In this document: piece by piece, positions 1-6,864 of the stretch
Position numbering within the stretch: the first letter of the stretch is position 1
Layout: every line of letters starts with the position of its first letter
Source: Streptosporangiaceae bacterium
GTDB taxonomy: Bacteria; Actinomycetota; Actinomycetes; Streptosporangiales; Streptosporangiaceae
Length of the DNA stretch: 18,987 nt
NCBI GenBank assembly: GCA_030045295.1
Contig: JASIGD010000063.1
Location: 1 to 18,987, forward strand
Direction: 5' to 3'
The notes under the pieces: model-generated
Databases searched by the model: none
The model's input: only the letters and a program-made list of their open reading frames with translations
What the model was told of the DNA's origin: nothing
Position numbers and translations under genes: made by a program

Positions 1-1
1 G

Positions 2-340
2 AGGACGATGCGCGACTGGGGGCTCGGTGCTGTGCTGGTGGTCAACGACCAGTCCCTGCACGGCCTGGTGACCGACCGCGATCTGGTTGTCCGGGCCGTG
101 GCCGAGTCCCGGGGGCCGCAGGAGCCGGTCGGCCCGCTGAGCAGCAGCGAACTGATCGGAGTCAACGCGGACGACGACGCCGACGTCGCCATGCGGCTGA
201 TGCGCGAGCACGCGGTGCGCAGGCTGCCGGTGATCGATAACGGCCAGGTCGCCGGCCTGGTCTCGCTGGGTGACCTGACCGTCGAGGACGATCCGGTCTC
301 CCTGCTGGCTGAAGTCAGCATGGCCAATCCGAACATGTGA
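2..340 (+). CDS. CBS-domain protein, 5' end outside window
   Basis: C-terminal part of a tandem CBS-domain (Bateman module) protein; such modules bind adenine nucleotides and usually regulate a partner. The frame is open to the left edge, and the ATG at 8 falls inside the first CBS domain (MRDWGLGAVLVV, then GLVTDRDLVVRAVA), so the true start lies outside the window. The second CBS domain covers roughly residues 45-95 of the visible part (MREHAVRRLPVID, then VAGLVSLGDL). Two-CBS proteins of this kind are usually about 140 residues, so roughly 30 residues are missing. The stop at 338-340 lies 6 bases before the start of the polymerase gene, so the two are probably co-transcribed and perhaps translationally coupled. 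The family is clear; the ligand and partner are unknown. Confidence 0.88.
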   Translation, partial: RTMRDWGLGAVLVVNDQSLHGLVTDRDLVVRAVAESRGPQEPVGPLSSSELIGVNADDDADVAMRLMREHAVRRLPVIDNGQVAGLVSLGDLTVEDDPVSLLAEVSMANPNM

Positions 341-346
341 CCTAAC

Positions 347-1267
347 ATGACCGAGGAAATAACCGTCGGCGGCACCGCGGTGCCGATCCCGCACGCAGCC
401 AAGGTCCTGTTCCCGGCCGACGGGATCACCAAGGAGGACCTGGCCCGGTACTACGCGGAGGCCGCCGAGCGGATGCTGCCGTGGCTGCGCGACCGGCCGA
501 TCACGATGATGCGCTACCCCGATGGCGTAGCCGGCCCGCGCATCGTCCAGAAGAACGTGCCTGCGTACTTTCCCGACTGGATCCCCCGGGTAGAGGTGCC
601 CAAAGAAGGCGGTGTGGTCCGGCAGGCGATCTGCGACAAGCCAGCCGCCCTGGTCTACCTGGCCAGCCAGGCCTGCATCGAAGTGCACGGGCTTACCAGC
701 CGCGCCGACAAGCTAGGCCAGCCCGATCAGCTGGTCATCGACTTCGACCCGCCGGACTCGCAGCACTTCGAGCAGGTACGTCAGGCGGCGCTGTGGGCGC
801 GTGATCTGCTCGACGGGGAACTCGGCCTGACCAGCTACGTCCGGACCACCGGAGGCCGCGGCCTGCACGTGCACGTGGCGCTCGACCGGCGGGCCGGCTT
901 CGACGCGGTACTGGAGTTCACCCACCATGTGGCGCAGGTGCTCGCCAGCAGGCATCCGGACGTGATCACTGCTGAGCAGCGCAAGGACAAGCGGGGCGAG
1001 CGAATCTACGCCGACGTCATGCGCAACGCCTACGCGCAGACGGTGGTGGCCTGCTACTCCGTGCGCGCGCGCCCGGGCGCGCGGGTATCCACCCCGCTGA
1101 GGTGGCGGGAGGTGCAGGACACCGCGGTGGAGCCCGGCCGGTTCACCATCTCCACCGTGCGGGCCAGGCTGGACGACAGTGCCGACGACCCGTGGGCCGG
1201 CTTCCTGGGCACCGGGCACGCGCTTGGCCAGGCGTCCAGACGCCTGGCCAAGCTGATCCGTAACTGA
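347..1267 (+). CDS. Stand-alone LigD-type polymerase/primase domain protein
   Basis: 306-residue protein matching the polymerase (PolDom, archaeo-eukaryotic primase fold) domain of bacterial LigD, which adds nucleotides, often ribonucleotides, at breaks during non-homologous end joining. Visible motifs: HGLTSRADKL near 114-123; the metal-binding pair in VIDFDPP (Asp132, Asp134); TTGGRGLHVHV (His174); and DVMRNAYAQT, supplying the third acidic residue (Asp223). There are no ligase or phosphoesterase domains; the protein ends shortly after PolDom, as in the split forms common in actinobacteria. The ATG at 347 lies 6 bases after the CBS gene. No ligase or Ku gene is visible nearby, so it may act with a ligase encoded elsewhere. 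The domain call is firm; its use in end joining rather than another gap-filling pathway is inferred. Confidence 0.93.
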   Translation: MTEEITVGGTAVPIPHAAKVLFPADGITKEDLARYYAEAAERMLPWLRDRPITMMRYPDGVAGPRIVQKNVPAYFPDWIPRVEVPKEGGVVRQAICDKPAALVYLASQACIEVHGLTSRADKLGQPDQLVIDFDPPDSQHFEQVRQAALWARDLLDGELGLTSYVRTTGGRGLHVHVALDRRAGFDAVLEFTHHVAQVLASRHPDVITAEQRKDKRGERIYADVMRNAYAQTVVACYSVRARPGARVSTPLRWREVQDTAVEPGRFTISTVRARLDDSADDPWAGFLGTGHALGQASRRLAKLIRN

Positions 1268-1299
1268 GCGGCCGCGGCTGCCCACCGACTTGGTACCAG

Positions 1300-1338
1300 G
1301 CGCTGACACCCGGGTACCGGCCGCCTGGGTGTCAGCGC
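1300..1338 (+). terminator. Hairpin after the polymerase gene
   Basis: Perfect 12-base inverted repeat, GCGCTGACACCC at 1300-1311 and GGGTGTCAGCGC at 1327-1338, with a 15-base loop. It starts 33 bases after the polymerase stop. No T-run follows, as is common for actinobacterial terminators. A role in termination is inferred from position and stem strength. Confidence 0.55.
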
Positions 1339-1461
1339 ACCCCCGCGTCTGAGCGTCAACCGGTCGGCAGCACCGGTGACACGCTGGCCTTTTCCTCGCC
1401 GGCGTGCCCTGGCGCGGCGACGGACGAGTCGACCGAGACGTGCTACAAATGAGCCAGAGAC

Positions 1462-1466
1462 GGAGG
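1462..1466 (+). promoter_or_regulatory. Ribosome binding site deciding a TTG start
   Basis: GGAGG lies 5 bases before the TTG at 1472. The in-frame sequence upstream to a GTG at 1376 has poor third-position G/C (TTT, CCT, CGA, AGA, ACA, AAT codons) and would encode an Arg-rich tail without a Shine-Dalgarno sequence. The TTG is therefore preferred as the start of the GAF-ANTAR gene. Confidence 0.55.
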
Positions 1467-1471
1467 ATCTG

Positions 1472-2221
1472 TTGCCGATCGAGCACCTGGGGCATGAGGC
1501 GGCGGAACTGCTCAGCCTCAGCAACAGCGGAGAAGCCAGGTCACTGAAGAAGCTGGCCGAGCTAGCCGCCTGGCAGGTGCCGGCCTGCTCGGGGACCCAC
1601 GCGGCGGTCTGGCGCGACGGCGAGATGATCAGCTCTACGGCGACTCATCCCGACCTGGCCGACCTGGCCGACCTGCAACTGAAGACCGGACACGGGCCCA
1701 TCGTGGCCGCGGCCGATGCGCGGGCCGGAGTCAGCTGCCTGGACACGCTGGACGAGAGCCGCTGGCCCGAATACGCAGAGGCCGCGCTGCGCTGCGGTGT
1801 GCGCTGTTCAGTCCATCTGGTGCGCGAGCTTCCGCGCGGCGCCTTGGTCCTGTCGCTGTTCAGCGTCCGCCCCGGCGTGCTCGACGAGGGGTCTGACCCC
1901 GTAGCGGAGATGCTGGCCGCGTTCGGCAGCGCGATGCTGACGAATGCGACGGCCTATAACCAGGCGCAGCGGACGGCCAGCCAGCTCAAGGACGCCGTGG
2001 TGGCGCGCTCCGTCGTCGACCAGGCCAAGGGCATCCTGATGCACGCGCTTGGCTGCGACGCTGACGAAGCGCTGCGGCGCCTGCGCGCCGAATCGCAGCG
2101 CCGCCACGTCAAGGTCACCGAGGTGGCCGGCGAGGTCGTGGCCGCCCACAGCGGCCAGCACCCGAAGACCGCCGGGTCAAGCTCAGCGCGGCCGGGCGCT
2201 GGTCGGAATTCCCCGTCGTGA
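1472..2221 (+). CDS. GAF and ANTAR domain transcription antiterminator
   Basis: About 249 residues from the preferred TTG start. The N-terminal two thirds is a GAF sensor domain (AAWQVPACSGTHAAVW, LQLKTGHGP, later RGALVLSLFSV). The C-terminal part is an ANTAR domain, with VVDQAKGILMHALG followed by DEALRRLRAESQRRHVKVTE; ANTAR helices bind paired hexaloop RNA hairpins and prevent termination. GAF-ANTAR proteins are abundant in actinobacteria, and their signals are mostly unknown. A longer reading from GTG 1376 (281 residues) is possible but has poor codon use. The stop at 2219-2221 directly abuts the stop of the convergent phosphatase gene. No receiver domain is present, so control is probably by ligand or partner rather than phosphorylation. 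Confidence 0.87.
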   Translation: MPIEHLGHEAAELLSLSNSGEARSLKKLAELAAWQVPACSGTHAAVWRDGEMISSTATHPDLADLADLQLKTGHGPIVAAADARAGVSCLDTLDESRWPEYAEAALRCGVRCSVHLVRELPRGALVLSLFSVRPGVLDEGSDPVAEMLAAFGSAMLTNATAYNQAQRTASQLKDAVVARSVVDQAKGILMHALGCDADEALRRLRAESQRRHVKVTEVAGEVVAAHSGQHPKTAGSSSARPGAGRNSPS

Positions 2222-4216
2222 TCAGGTGCCGTCCGGCGGCGACTTCACCTTGGCGACCAGGATGGTCATATCGTCACGCAGTTCGTCCTCGGAAAAGCTG
2301 GCGACCCGGCTTTGCACGCTCCTGGCGGTCTCGGCCGCCGTTCGGCCGGCCAGGCCGGCCAGCTCATCGGCCAGGCTGTCCTCGAAGTAGCGCATGTCTA
2401 TGCTGCGCGCGTCGGTGACCCCATCGGAGTAGAAGAAGAGCAGGTCGTCCTCGCCGAGTTCGAGCACCTCGGTGCCCGGGTCGGCGTCGGGAAACAGGCC
2501 CAGCGGCAGGCCGCCGCCGCTCAGCAAGTCGACCCGGCCGTCCGGGTGTACCAGGGCCGGGCCAGGGTGGCCGGCGCTGGCCAGCGTTACGCGCAGTCGG
2601 TCGGCATTCCACCGCAGGTAGGCGAGCTGGGCGGTCACGAAACGGTCCTCGTAGTCACCGGCCAGGATGACCTCGTTTACCTTAGCCAGCACGTCCGCCG
2701 GATCCGGGTTCCAGTGCGCGAGAACCCGGATCGCGTGCCGCGCGGCCGCGGTCATCGCGGCGGCCTCCTGTCCCTTGCCGCAGACGTCCCCGACCGTGAT
2801 GGCCCAGCCGTCGGTCACCGGGAACACGTCATAGAAGTCGCCGCTGACTTCCAGTCCTTCGGTGGCGGGCATGTAGGCCGCGGAAAGGTCGATCCCCGGA
2901 ACGTCCGGCAGCCCGGCCGGGAGCAGGCTTTCCTGCAGCGCCTCGGCCACCACCGAACGCTGCCGGAACATGCGGTCGACGCGGATGGCCACGCCGAGGT
3001 GGCGGCCAAGTTCCTCGACCAGGCCCAGGTCGACGATCTCGAATCGCCCCTCGCCTGCGGTGCGGGCCAGGGTGAGGGCGCCATAAGTCGTGTCGCCGTC
3101 GGTGACAGGCACGCTGAGCAGCGAGGTCGCGCCGATCAGCATCAGCAGCGGCGTCCCGTCCGGGGCGGTACCGAGGATATCGGTGTCCTCGGCGTGGGCC
3201 AGCAGGATGGACGTGCCCGCAGAATAGACCTGATCCGGTACCGAGCCGGGCTCCGGATCAACGGCGCGCGCCGTCCTGGCCAGTTCCTCCGACGGCTGGC
3301 CGTGCGGGCCGATCACGGACTGGCGCCGCAGCAGGCCTGCCCGCTCCACGTCGACGATCACCCAGCTCGCGACGTTGCCCGCCAGCAGCCGGGCGCAACG
3401 CTGAAGCGTGACTGCCTCGCTGAACGTGCTGTTGTCGAGCAGCAACCTGGTGACCGCCGTGATCATGTCCATCCGGCGCGTCATGGCCCGGACCAACCCC
3501 GGGGGAGCCGTCTGCTCCTCGGCGCGTTCGGGCGTGCTTCTGCGCCCGGACTTGCCCCGTGTCCTCGTGCGCGACGGGTTCGTCGGATCCGGCTCGGCGG
3601 CCACGGTGACCACGAGCAGCCGCGTGCTGTCGTGCAGCGCGATGACCTCAACGGTGAGGTTTACGTCCACCGGTCCGTCCGGCCCGAGCAATCTGCAGTC
3701 GACCCGCCTGGCCGTTCCCGTTCGCGCGGCGGCGGCGAGCTGGCTCTGCACCGCGGCGCGTGAGGGCAGGTCGACGAACGCGGTTAGCGCGCGACCGGTC
3801 GCGTACCCGGGTGCGGCGCCGATCATGCGGCCGGCCTTGTTGTTCGCGCGGCGCACCGTGCCGTCCGGCTCCAGTACAAACAAGGGCGCGGGCGCATTCT
3901 GGAACACGGCCCGCAGCAGGGTCCTCTCAGCACTGAGCGAATCGGGCTGGGCAGCGGGAGCAGACTCGGGCTGGCCGGCTTCTGTCACTTTCGTCAGCAC
4001 CTCGACGGCAGCGTCCAGTTCGGCGAACGCGGCCTCAAGCAGAGCGCGCGGGTCGGCGCCGGGCATCGCCGCGGCCTGGCGGAGCGCATCGCGCCGTCCC
4101 GCCAGGTCGCCGAGTTCGGCGGCAGAGCCATTCGTCCAGGTGTCTTGCGGCATCTCTCCCGACCATGATCTCTGGTGGAGCGCGCCGCCCTGGGCCGGGA
4201 GCGGCGGGCCAGGCAC
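2222..4216 (-). CDS. PAS-GAF-PP2C (SpoIIE-type) serine/threonine phosphatase
   Basis: 664-residue soluble protein. Domains in order: a helical N-terminal segment (about 32-80); a PAS domain (about 98-206, LLRAVFQNAPAPLFVLEPDG); a basic linker (212-235); a GAF domain (about 250-415); and a PP2C/SpoIIE phosphatase domain (about 425-658). Metal-binding motifs are intact: VSGDFYD (Asp460, Asp463), GDVCGKG (Asp477), YSDG (Asp598) and DDM (Asp648/649). Proteins of this type dephosphorylate STAS anti-sigma-factor antagonists in partner switching, with PAS and GAF as signal inputs. A plausible target is the STAS protein at 14937-15305, but this is inference. The GTG at 4216 gives the longest frame; an ATG at 4153 preceded by GGGAGAG is an alternative that loses only 21 residues and no domain. 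It converges on the GAF-ANTAR gene with no gap. Confidence 0.92.
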   Translation of the reverse strand: MPGPPLPAQGGALHQRSWSGEMPQDTWTNGSAAELGDLAGRRDALRQAAAMPGADPRALLEAAFAELDAAVEVLTKVTEAGQPESAPAAQPDSLSAERTLLRAVFQNAPAPLFVLEPDGTVRRANNKAGRMIGAAPGYATGRALTAFVDLPSRAAVQSQLAAAARTGTARRVDCRLLGPDGPVDVNLTVEVIALHDSTRLLVVTVAAEPDPTNPSRTRTRGKSGRRSTPERAEEQTAPPGLVRAMTRRMDMITAVTRLLLDNSTFSEAVTLQRCARLLAGNVASWVIVDVERAGLLRRQSVIGPHGQPSEELARTARAVDPEPGSVPDQVYSAGTSILLAHAEDTDILGTAPDGTPLLMLIGATSLLSVPVTDGDTTYGALTLARTAGEGRFEIVDLGLVEELGRHLGVAIRVDRMFRQRSVVAEALQESLLPAGLPDVPGIDLSAAYMPATEGLEVSGDFYDVFPVTDGWAITVGDVCGKGQEAAAMTAAARHAIRVLAHWNPDPADVLAKVNEVILAGDYEDRFVTAQLAYLRWNADRLRVTLASAGHPGPALVHPDGRVDLLSGGGLPLGLFPDADPGTEVLELGEDDLLFFYSDGVTDARSIDMRYFEDSLADELAGLAGRTAAETARSVQSRVASFSEDELRDDMTILVAKVKSPPDGT

Positions 4217-4278
4217 GAGCCCGTGGCGGCCCTTGACCCGCCTTAATAGTAGCGGTGACGTGGGCGCGCTAACGCAGA

Positions 4279-4311
4279 AGATCCGCCGGGGCCGACCGCC
4301 CCGGCGGATCT
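4279..4311 (-). terminator. Strong hairpin terminator after the GlsB-type gene
   Basis: Perfect 14-base inverted repeat, AGATCCGCCGGGGC at 4279-4292 and GCCCCGGCGGATCT at 4298-4311, with a 5-base loop. It begins 11 bases beyond the stop of the small membrane-protein gene. It would also insulate that gene from the phosphatase start near 4216. It is the strongest hairpin I found in the window. Confidence 0.75.
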
Positions 4312-4321
4312 CCTCGTGCGG

Positions 4322-4618
4322 TTACCAGCGCCACCAGGCGGGCCTGCGGCGGTTGCGGTACCGCGCGTAGCCGCGGGTGGTAAACGCGCTGACCAGCAAG
4401 GCTGCCGCCACCACCGCCACGATGAACGTGATCACGGCGTGTCCGGCGCCAAGAATGGCGGTGGTGATGACGCCGCCCACCAGCGCGGCCACGACGCCGA
4501 TCAGGATCGTCAGTATCAGCCCGATGTGCTGGCGGCCCGGCACGAGCAGCCGGGCCAGCGCTCCGATCACCAGGCCGATGAGGAGCCACGCGATGATGAC
4601 GGAAACGGCGATGGTCAT
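4322..4618 (-). CDS. GlsB/YeaQ/YmgE-family small membrane protein
   Basis: 98-residue protein with three hydrophobic segments (about 3-24, 31-56 and 58-80) and a short basic, aromatic tail ending RRPAWWRW. Pattern and length match the transglycosylase-associated / GlsB-YeaQ-YmgE family, including the IGALARLLVPGRQ loop and the Gly-rich second helix (GVVAALVGG). Members are small inner-membrane proteins often induced by general stress; the biochemical role is not established. The ATG at 4618 is preceded by GGGAGAGG, an excellent ribosome binding site. It follows the sigma-factor gene on the same strand with a gap of about 190 bases, and a 14-base hairpin terminator follows it. Being part of the sigma factor's regulon is a reasonable inference, but no matching promoter was recognised. 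Confidence 0.9.
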   Translation of the reverse strand: MTIAVSVIIAWLLIGLVIGALARLLVPGRQHIGLILTILIGVVAALVGGVITTAILGAGHAVITFIVAVVAAALLVSAFTTRGYARYRNRRRPAWWRW

Positions 4619-4805
4619 GACCTCTCCCTCTCAGGCTTTTAGTTCAGTTCGCGGACCCGTGGGATCGGTGGACGGATCGCCCGTGTCCACGTGGCTCGCC
4701 GCGTCCAGGCTCCCGAACGCGCCGGGACTGGGCAGGCCCGCCTGCACGCGGGTGTTCCCATACCGGTTTTCATGATGATCCTTCCGCTGTTGACGCCCGA
4801 GGTCG

Positions 4806-5696
4806 TCAGGCAGTCGCCGCGGTGGCGGCGGATGAGGCGTCACGGGCTCCGGCCGGGTCGAGCAGCTTGCTTCGCAGGTGAGCCAGGGCCCGGGCGAGCA
4901 GCCTGGACACGTGCATCTGCGAGATGCCCAGCCGGTCGCCGATTTCCGTCTGGGTGAGATTGCCGTAGAAGCGCATCACCAGGATGCGCTGCTCGCGCTC
5001 GGGCAGCTCGCCCCAGTGGGCGTTGACGGATTCCATGTCGATTGCGTGCGCGACGCCGGGGTCGTCGTCGCCGAGCATGTCGGCCAGCAGGGCGGGGTCA
5101 TCCCGGTCCGACAGCGGAGCGTCAAGCGAGTACGTGGTGAATACCAGGTCCGCCTGGCGGGCCTCCTGCATGTCGTCCCGGCTGACCCCGAGCCGGTCCG
5201 CGAGCTGTTCTTCGTCAGGCGCGCCGCCGAGCTGCTGGCTGAGCTCCTCGTTCGCCTTGCGCAGTTCCAGCAGCAGTTCCTGAGCCGACCGGCGGACGTG
5301 GATCTGCCATCGCTTGTCCCGGAAGTGACGCTTGATCTCGCCGCTGACGCACGGCTGCGCGTACGCGGACAGGCTGTCGCCGACCTCCGGGTCATAGTTA
5401 TTGATCGCCTTGAGCAAGCCGACGTAGCCGACCTGCATCAGGTCCTCGGCGGGCTCGGGGCTGCCGCGGTACTGCCGGACGGTGGAGCGAACCAGCTTCT
5501 GATAGCGGTCCACGAGTATCTCGCAGGCCGCGGCTCGCAGCTCGTTGTCCCGCGGCAGCGCGCGGACCTTGGCCAGCAGGGCGTTATCTGACAACTCCTT
5601 CAGCTCCGCGCGCGAGCCGGGTTGGATGCTGGCGTCACGGGCATCAGCGGCGCTGATCGTGTCTGGCGCCGACTGCCGGAGCTTTCCCTTCGTCAC
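4806..5696 (-). CDS. SigB/SigF-family RNA polymerase sigma factor
   Basis: 296-residue sigma-70 family protein of the SigB/SigF/SigG group (group 3). Region 2 spans about 57-130, with EDLMQVGYVGLLKAINNYDP and GEIKRHFRDKRW; region 3 about 138-200; region 4 about 225-276, with the helix-turn-helix LTQTEIGDRLGISQMHVSRL. The Ala-rich tail after 277 is not conserved. In actinobacteria such factors direct general stress or differentiation genes and are held by RsbW-like anti-sigma kinases, consistent with the RsbW-like and STAS genes about 10 kb away. The GTG at 5696 has AAGGAGA (5702-5708) 5 bases upstream. A SigB-like promoter lies in front, suggesting autoregulation. The stop falls about 190 bases before the GlsB-type gene. 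Which stress it serves cannot be read from sequence. Confidence 0.93.
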   Translation of the reverse strand: MTKGKLRQSAPDTISAADARDASIQPGSRAELKELSDNALLAKVRALPRDNELRAAACEILVDRYQKLVRSTVRQYRGSPEPAEDLMQVGYVGLLKAINNYDPEVGDSLSAYAQPCVSGEIKRHFRDKRWQIHVRRSAQELLLELRKANEELSQQLGGAPDEEQLADRLGVSRDDMQEARQADLVFTTYSLDAPLSDRDDPALLADMLGDDDPGVAHAIDMESVNAHWGELPEREQRILVMRFYGNLTQTEIGDRLGISQMHVSRLLARALAHLRSKLLDPAGARDASSAATAATA

Positions 5697-5737
5697 GAGG
5701 GTCTCCTTCGGGACCTGGAATTACGGACGAGTAGGGT

Positions 5738-5761
5738 GTGCCCGGCCCAAGGCGGATAAAC
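5738..5761 (-). promoter_or_regulatory. Candidate SigB/SigF-type promoter of the sigma gene
   Basis: On the minus strand, GTTT (5761-5758), 14 bases, then GGGCAC (5743-5738). This resembles the actinobacterial SigB/SigF pattern GTTT-N14-16-GGGTAY with one mismatch in the -10 element. It would place the transcript start about 35 bases before the GTG at 5696, so the sigma factor could transcribe its own gene. Recognised by eye only. Confidence 0.4.
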
Positions 5762-5791
5762 GTGAAGTGATGTGAGGCTCGTCACGTCACG
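5761..5791. promoter_or_regulatory. Imperfect dyad between the sigma and whiB-like genes
   Basis: CGTGAAGTGATG near 5761 and its near-complement ending CGTCACGTCACG near 5791 form an imperfect dyad with about 10 of 12 positions matching. It overlaps the upstream edge of the candidate sigma promoter in the divergent intergenic region. It may be an operator; the regulator is unknown. Confidence 0.25.
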
Positions 5792-5853
5792 CCGGCTTCG
5801 CGGCGAGCCGTGCGCGAACGCCGGTCTCGAGAATTTTCCGGACTGAGGTGTAA

Positions 5854-5865
5854 GCAGGGCCCTGC
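5854..5865. promoter_or_regulatory. 12-base perfect palindrome upstream of the whiB-like gene
   Basis: GCAGGGCCCTGC is a perfect palindrome 55 bases before the WhiB-type ATG. It could be an operator or a chance high-GC palindrome; no known consensus was matched. Confidence 0.2.
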
Positions 5866-5920
5866 GGGGAAGCGGCGTCAGAGCACGCAGAAGATGGCTG
5901 GGACCCCGCAAGGACACGCG

Positions 5921-6211
5921 ATGAGCGAGACAAGGAGCACCGCTAACTGGCGGTCGGCTGGCGCCTGCCTTTCCGCCGACCCCGACCTGTTCTTCCCGAT
6001 CTCGGAGATGGGCCCGGCTGACCAGCAGATCGCGCGGGCCAAGGTGATCTGCGCGGGATGCGTGGTGCGCCAGGAGTGTCTTGACTTCGCGCTCACCCAT
6101 AACCAGACCCACGGCGTATGGGGCGGAACAACGGCTGAAGAGCGGCAACGGGCCCGGCGGCGTAAGCGCCGCGCTGCCGCCGCGGCGGCCAAGCGCGCCG
6201 TCGCCGCCTAG
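5921..6211 (+). CDS. WhiB-family iron-sulfur transcription regulator
   Basis: 96-residue WhiB-like (Wbl) protein. The four cluster-binding cysteines are present: Cys16 (GACLSADPDLFFP), Cys44 and Cys47 (VICAGC) and Cys53 (QECLDFAL), in the family spacing C-x2-C-x5-C for the last three. The family turn HGVWGGTTAEER (64-75) and a basic, Ala-rich C-terminal tail follow. Wbl proteins carry an oxygen- or NO-sensitive [4Fe-4S] cluster and usually act by binding sigma region 4 of the principal sigma factor. The ATG at 5921 is chosen because AAGGA (5910-5914) lies 6 bases upstream and family similarity starts there; the frame is open further upstream to 5810 without conserved content. It is divergent from the SigB/SigF-type gene across 224 bases and ends 15 bases from the convergent membrane-protein gene. 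Confidence 0.93.
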   Translation: MSETRSTANWRSAGACLSADPDLFFPISEMGPADQQIARAKVICAGCVVRQECLDFALTHNQTHGVWGGTTAEERQRARRRKRRAAAAAAKRAVAA

Positions 6212-6226
6212 CCGCGCCTCGAGCCT

Positions 6227-6733
6227 TCAGCGCCTTCCGACGGCCGGGAACCGGTCGTCATAGCCGGCCCCGCCCCGGCTGGTGAGCATGTCGCGTAGCT
6301 CATCCGTGATGGGGTCTGGATACAGGTCAAGAGTCGCTTCAAGTTCACGCCGTTGGGCCGGGGTTGAATACGCGGCCAGCTCACGCTCGAGCTCGGAGTA
6401 CCTCATGCTGTCCGGCCTGGGACGCCCGGGCATCAGCAAGGCGGACACGAGGAACATGAGTCCGGGAAGGAGAATCACGCCGCCTGGGCCGCCGCGCAGC
6501 AAGGCGCCGGTCACCGTGAGCACCGCTCCGGCCAGCAGGGGCCGCCAGCGATCCCGCACGCCGCGGGCCAGAGGCATCAGGCCGGCGAGTGAAAGCAGCG
6601 CGCCGGTGCGGATCCACGCGCGGATCCGCCTGGTGCGTGTGGGCCGCGTGAACCTCCAGGCATGGCGCCTGTCGACCGGGCCGGCGGACTGGCTCCACAC
6701 GACGAGGTTCTGACGCCGTAGCCGCAGGCTCAT
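6227..6733 (-). CDS. Membrane protein of unknown function
   Basis: 168-residue protein that I do not recognise. A basic N-terminal region (1-41, Arg-rich) precedes hydrophobic segments at about 42-57 (GALLSLAGLMPLARG), 64-80 (WRPLLAGAVLTVTGALL) and 83-101 (GVILLPGLMFLVSALLMPG), then a charged, probably cytoplasmic tail (104-168) with predicted helices (YSELERELAAYSTPAQ, ITDELRDML). The ATG at 6733 is chosen for its AGGAGG (6739-6744) 5 bases upstream. A longer frame from 6868 would overlap the kinase stop as ATGA, but its extra codons have much weaker third-position G/C. It follows the hybrid kinase gene on the same strand after 131 bases and may be co-transcribed. No catalytic motif is visible. 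Confidence 0.72.
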   Translation of the reverse strand: MSLRLRRQNLVVWSQSAGPVDRRHAWRFTRPTRTRRIRAWIRTGALLSLAGLMPLARGVRDRWRPLLAGAVLTVTGALLRGGPGGVILLPGLMFLVSALLMPGRPRPDSMRYSELERELAAYSTPAQRRELEATLDLYPDPITDELRDMLTSRGGAGYDDRFPAVGRR

Positions 6734-6738
6734 CGCAG

Positions 6739-6744
6739 CCTCCT
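6739..6744 (-). promoter_or_regulatory. Ribosome binding site setting the membrane-protein start
   Basis: AGGAGG on the minus strand, 5 bases before the ATG at 6733. It favours this start over the upstream ATG at 6868. Confidence 0.7.
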
Positions 6745-6864
6745 GAACCCCAGGCTCCGCTCTGCGTGTCTCCAATGGTACGCTCCTCGGCGCTAACGGA
6801 ACCCGTCCCGCAGGGCCGGATAGGGCTCGCGAACAAGCCCCCGTCAGCAGCGAGCCCGAGCCTG

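Noticed and set aside
1376..1471. GTG start extending the GAF-ANTAR protein by 32 residues
   Set aside because: There is no ribosome binding site, the tail is Arg-rich, and codon use is unlike the rest of the gene.
2312..3763. A 483-codon open frame on the plus strand opposite the PP2C gene
   Set aside because: It is the antisense shadow of the PP2C and GAF domains and encodes Arg/Gly/Pro-rich sequence without a fold signature.
4631..4843. A 70-codon minus-strand frame between the sigma gene and the GlsB-type gene
   Set aside because: Its second half has coding-like third positions, but it overlaps the sigma gene's 3' end, lacks a ribosome binding site and resembles no family. Left out as unsupported.
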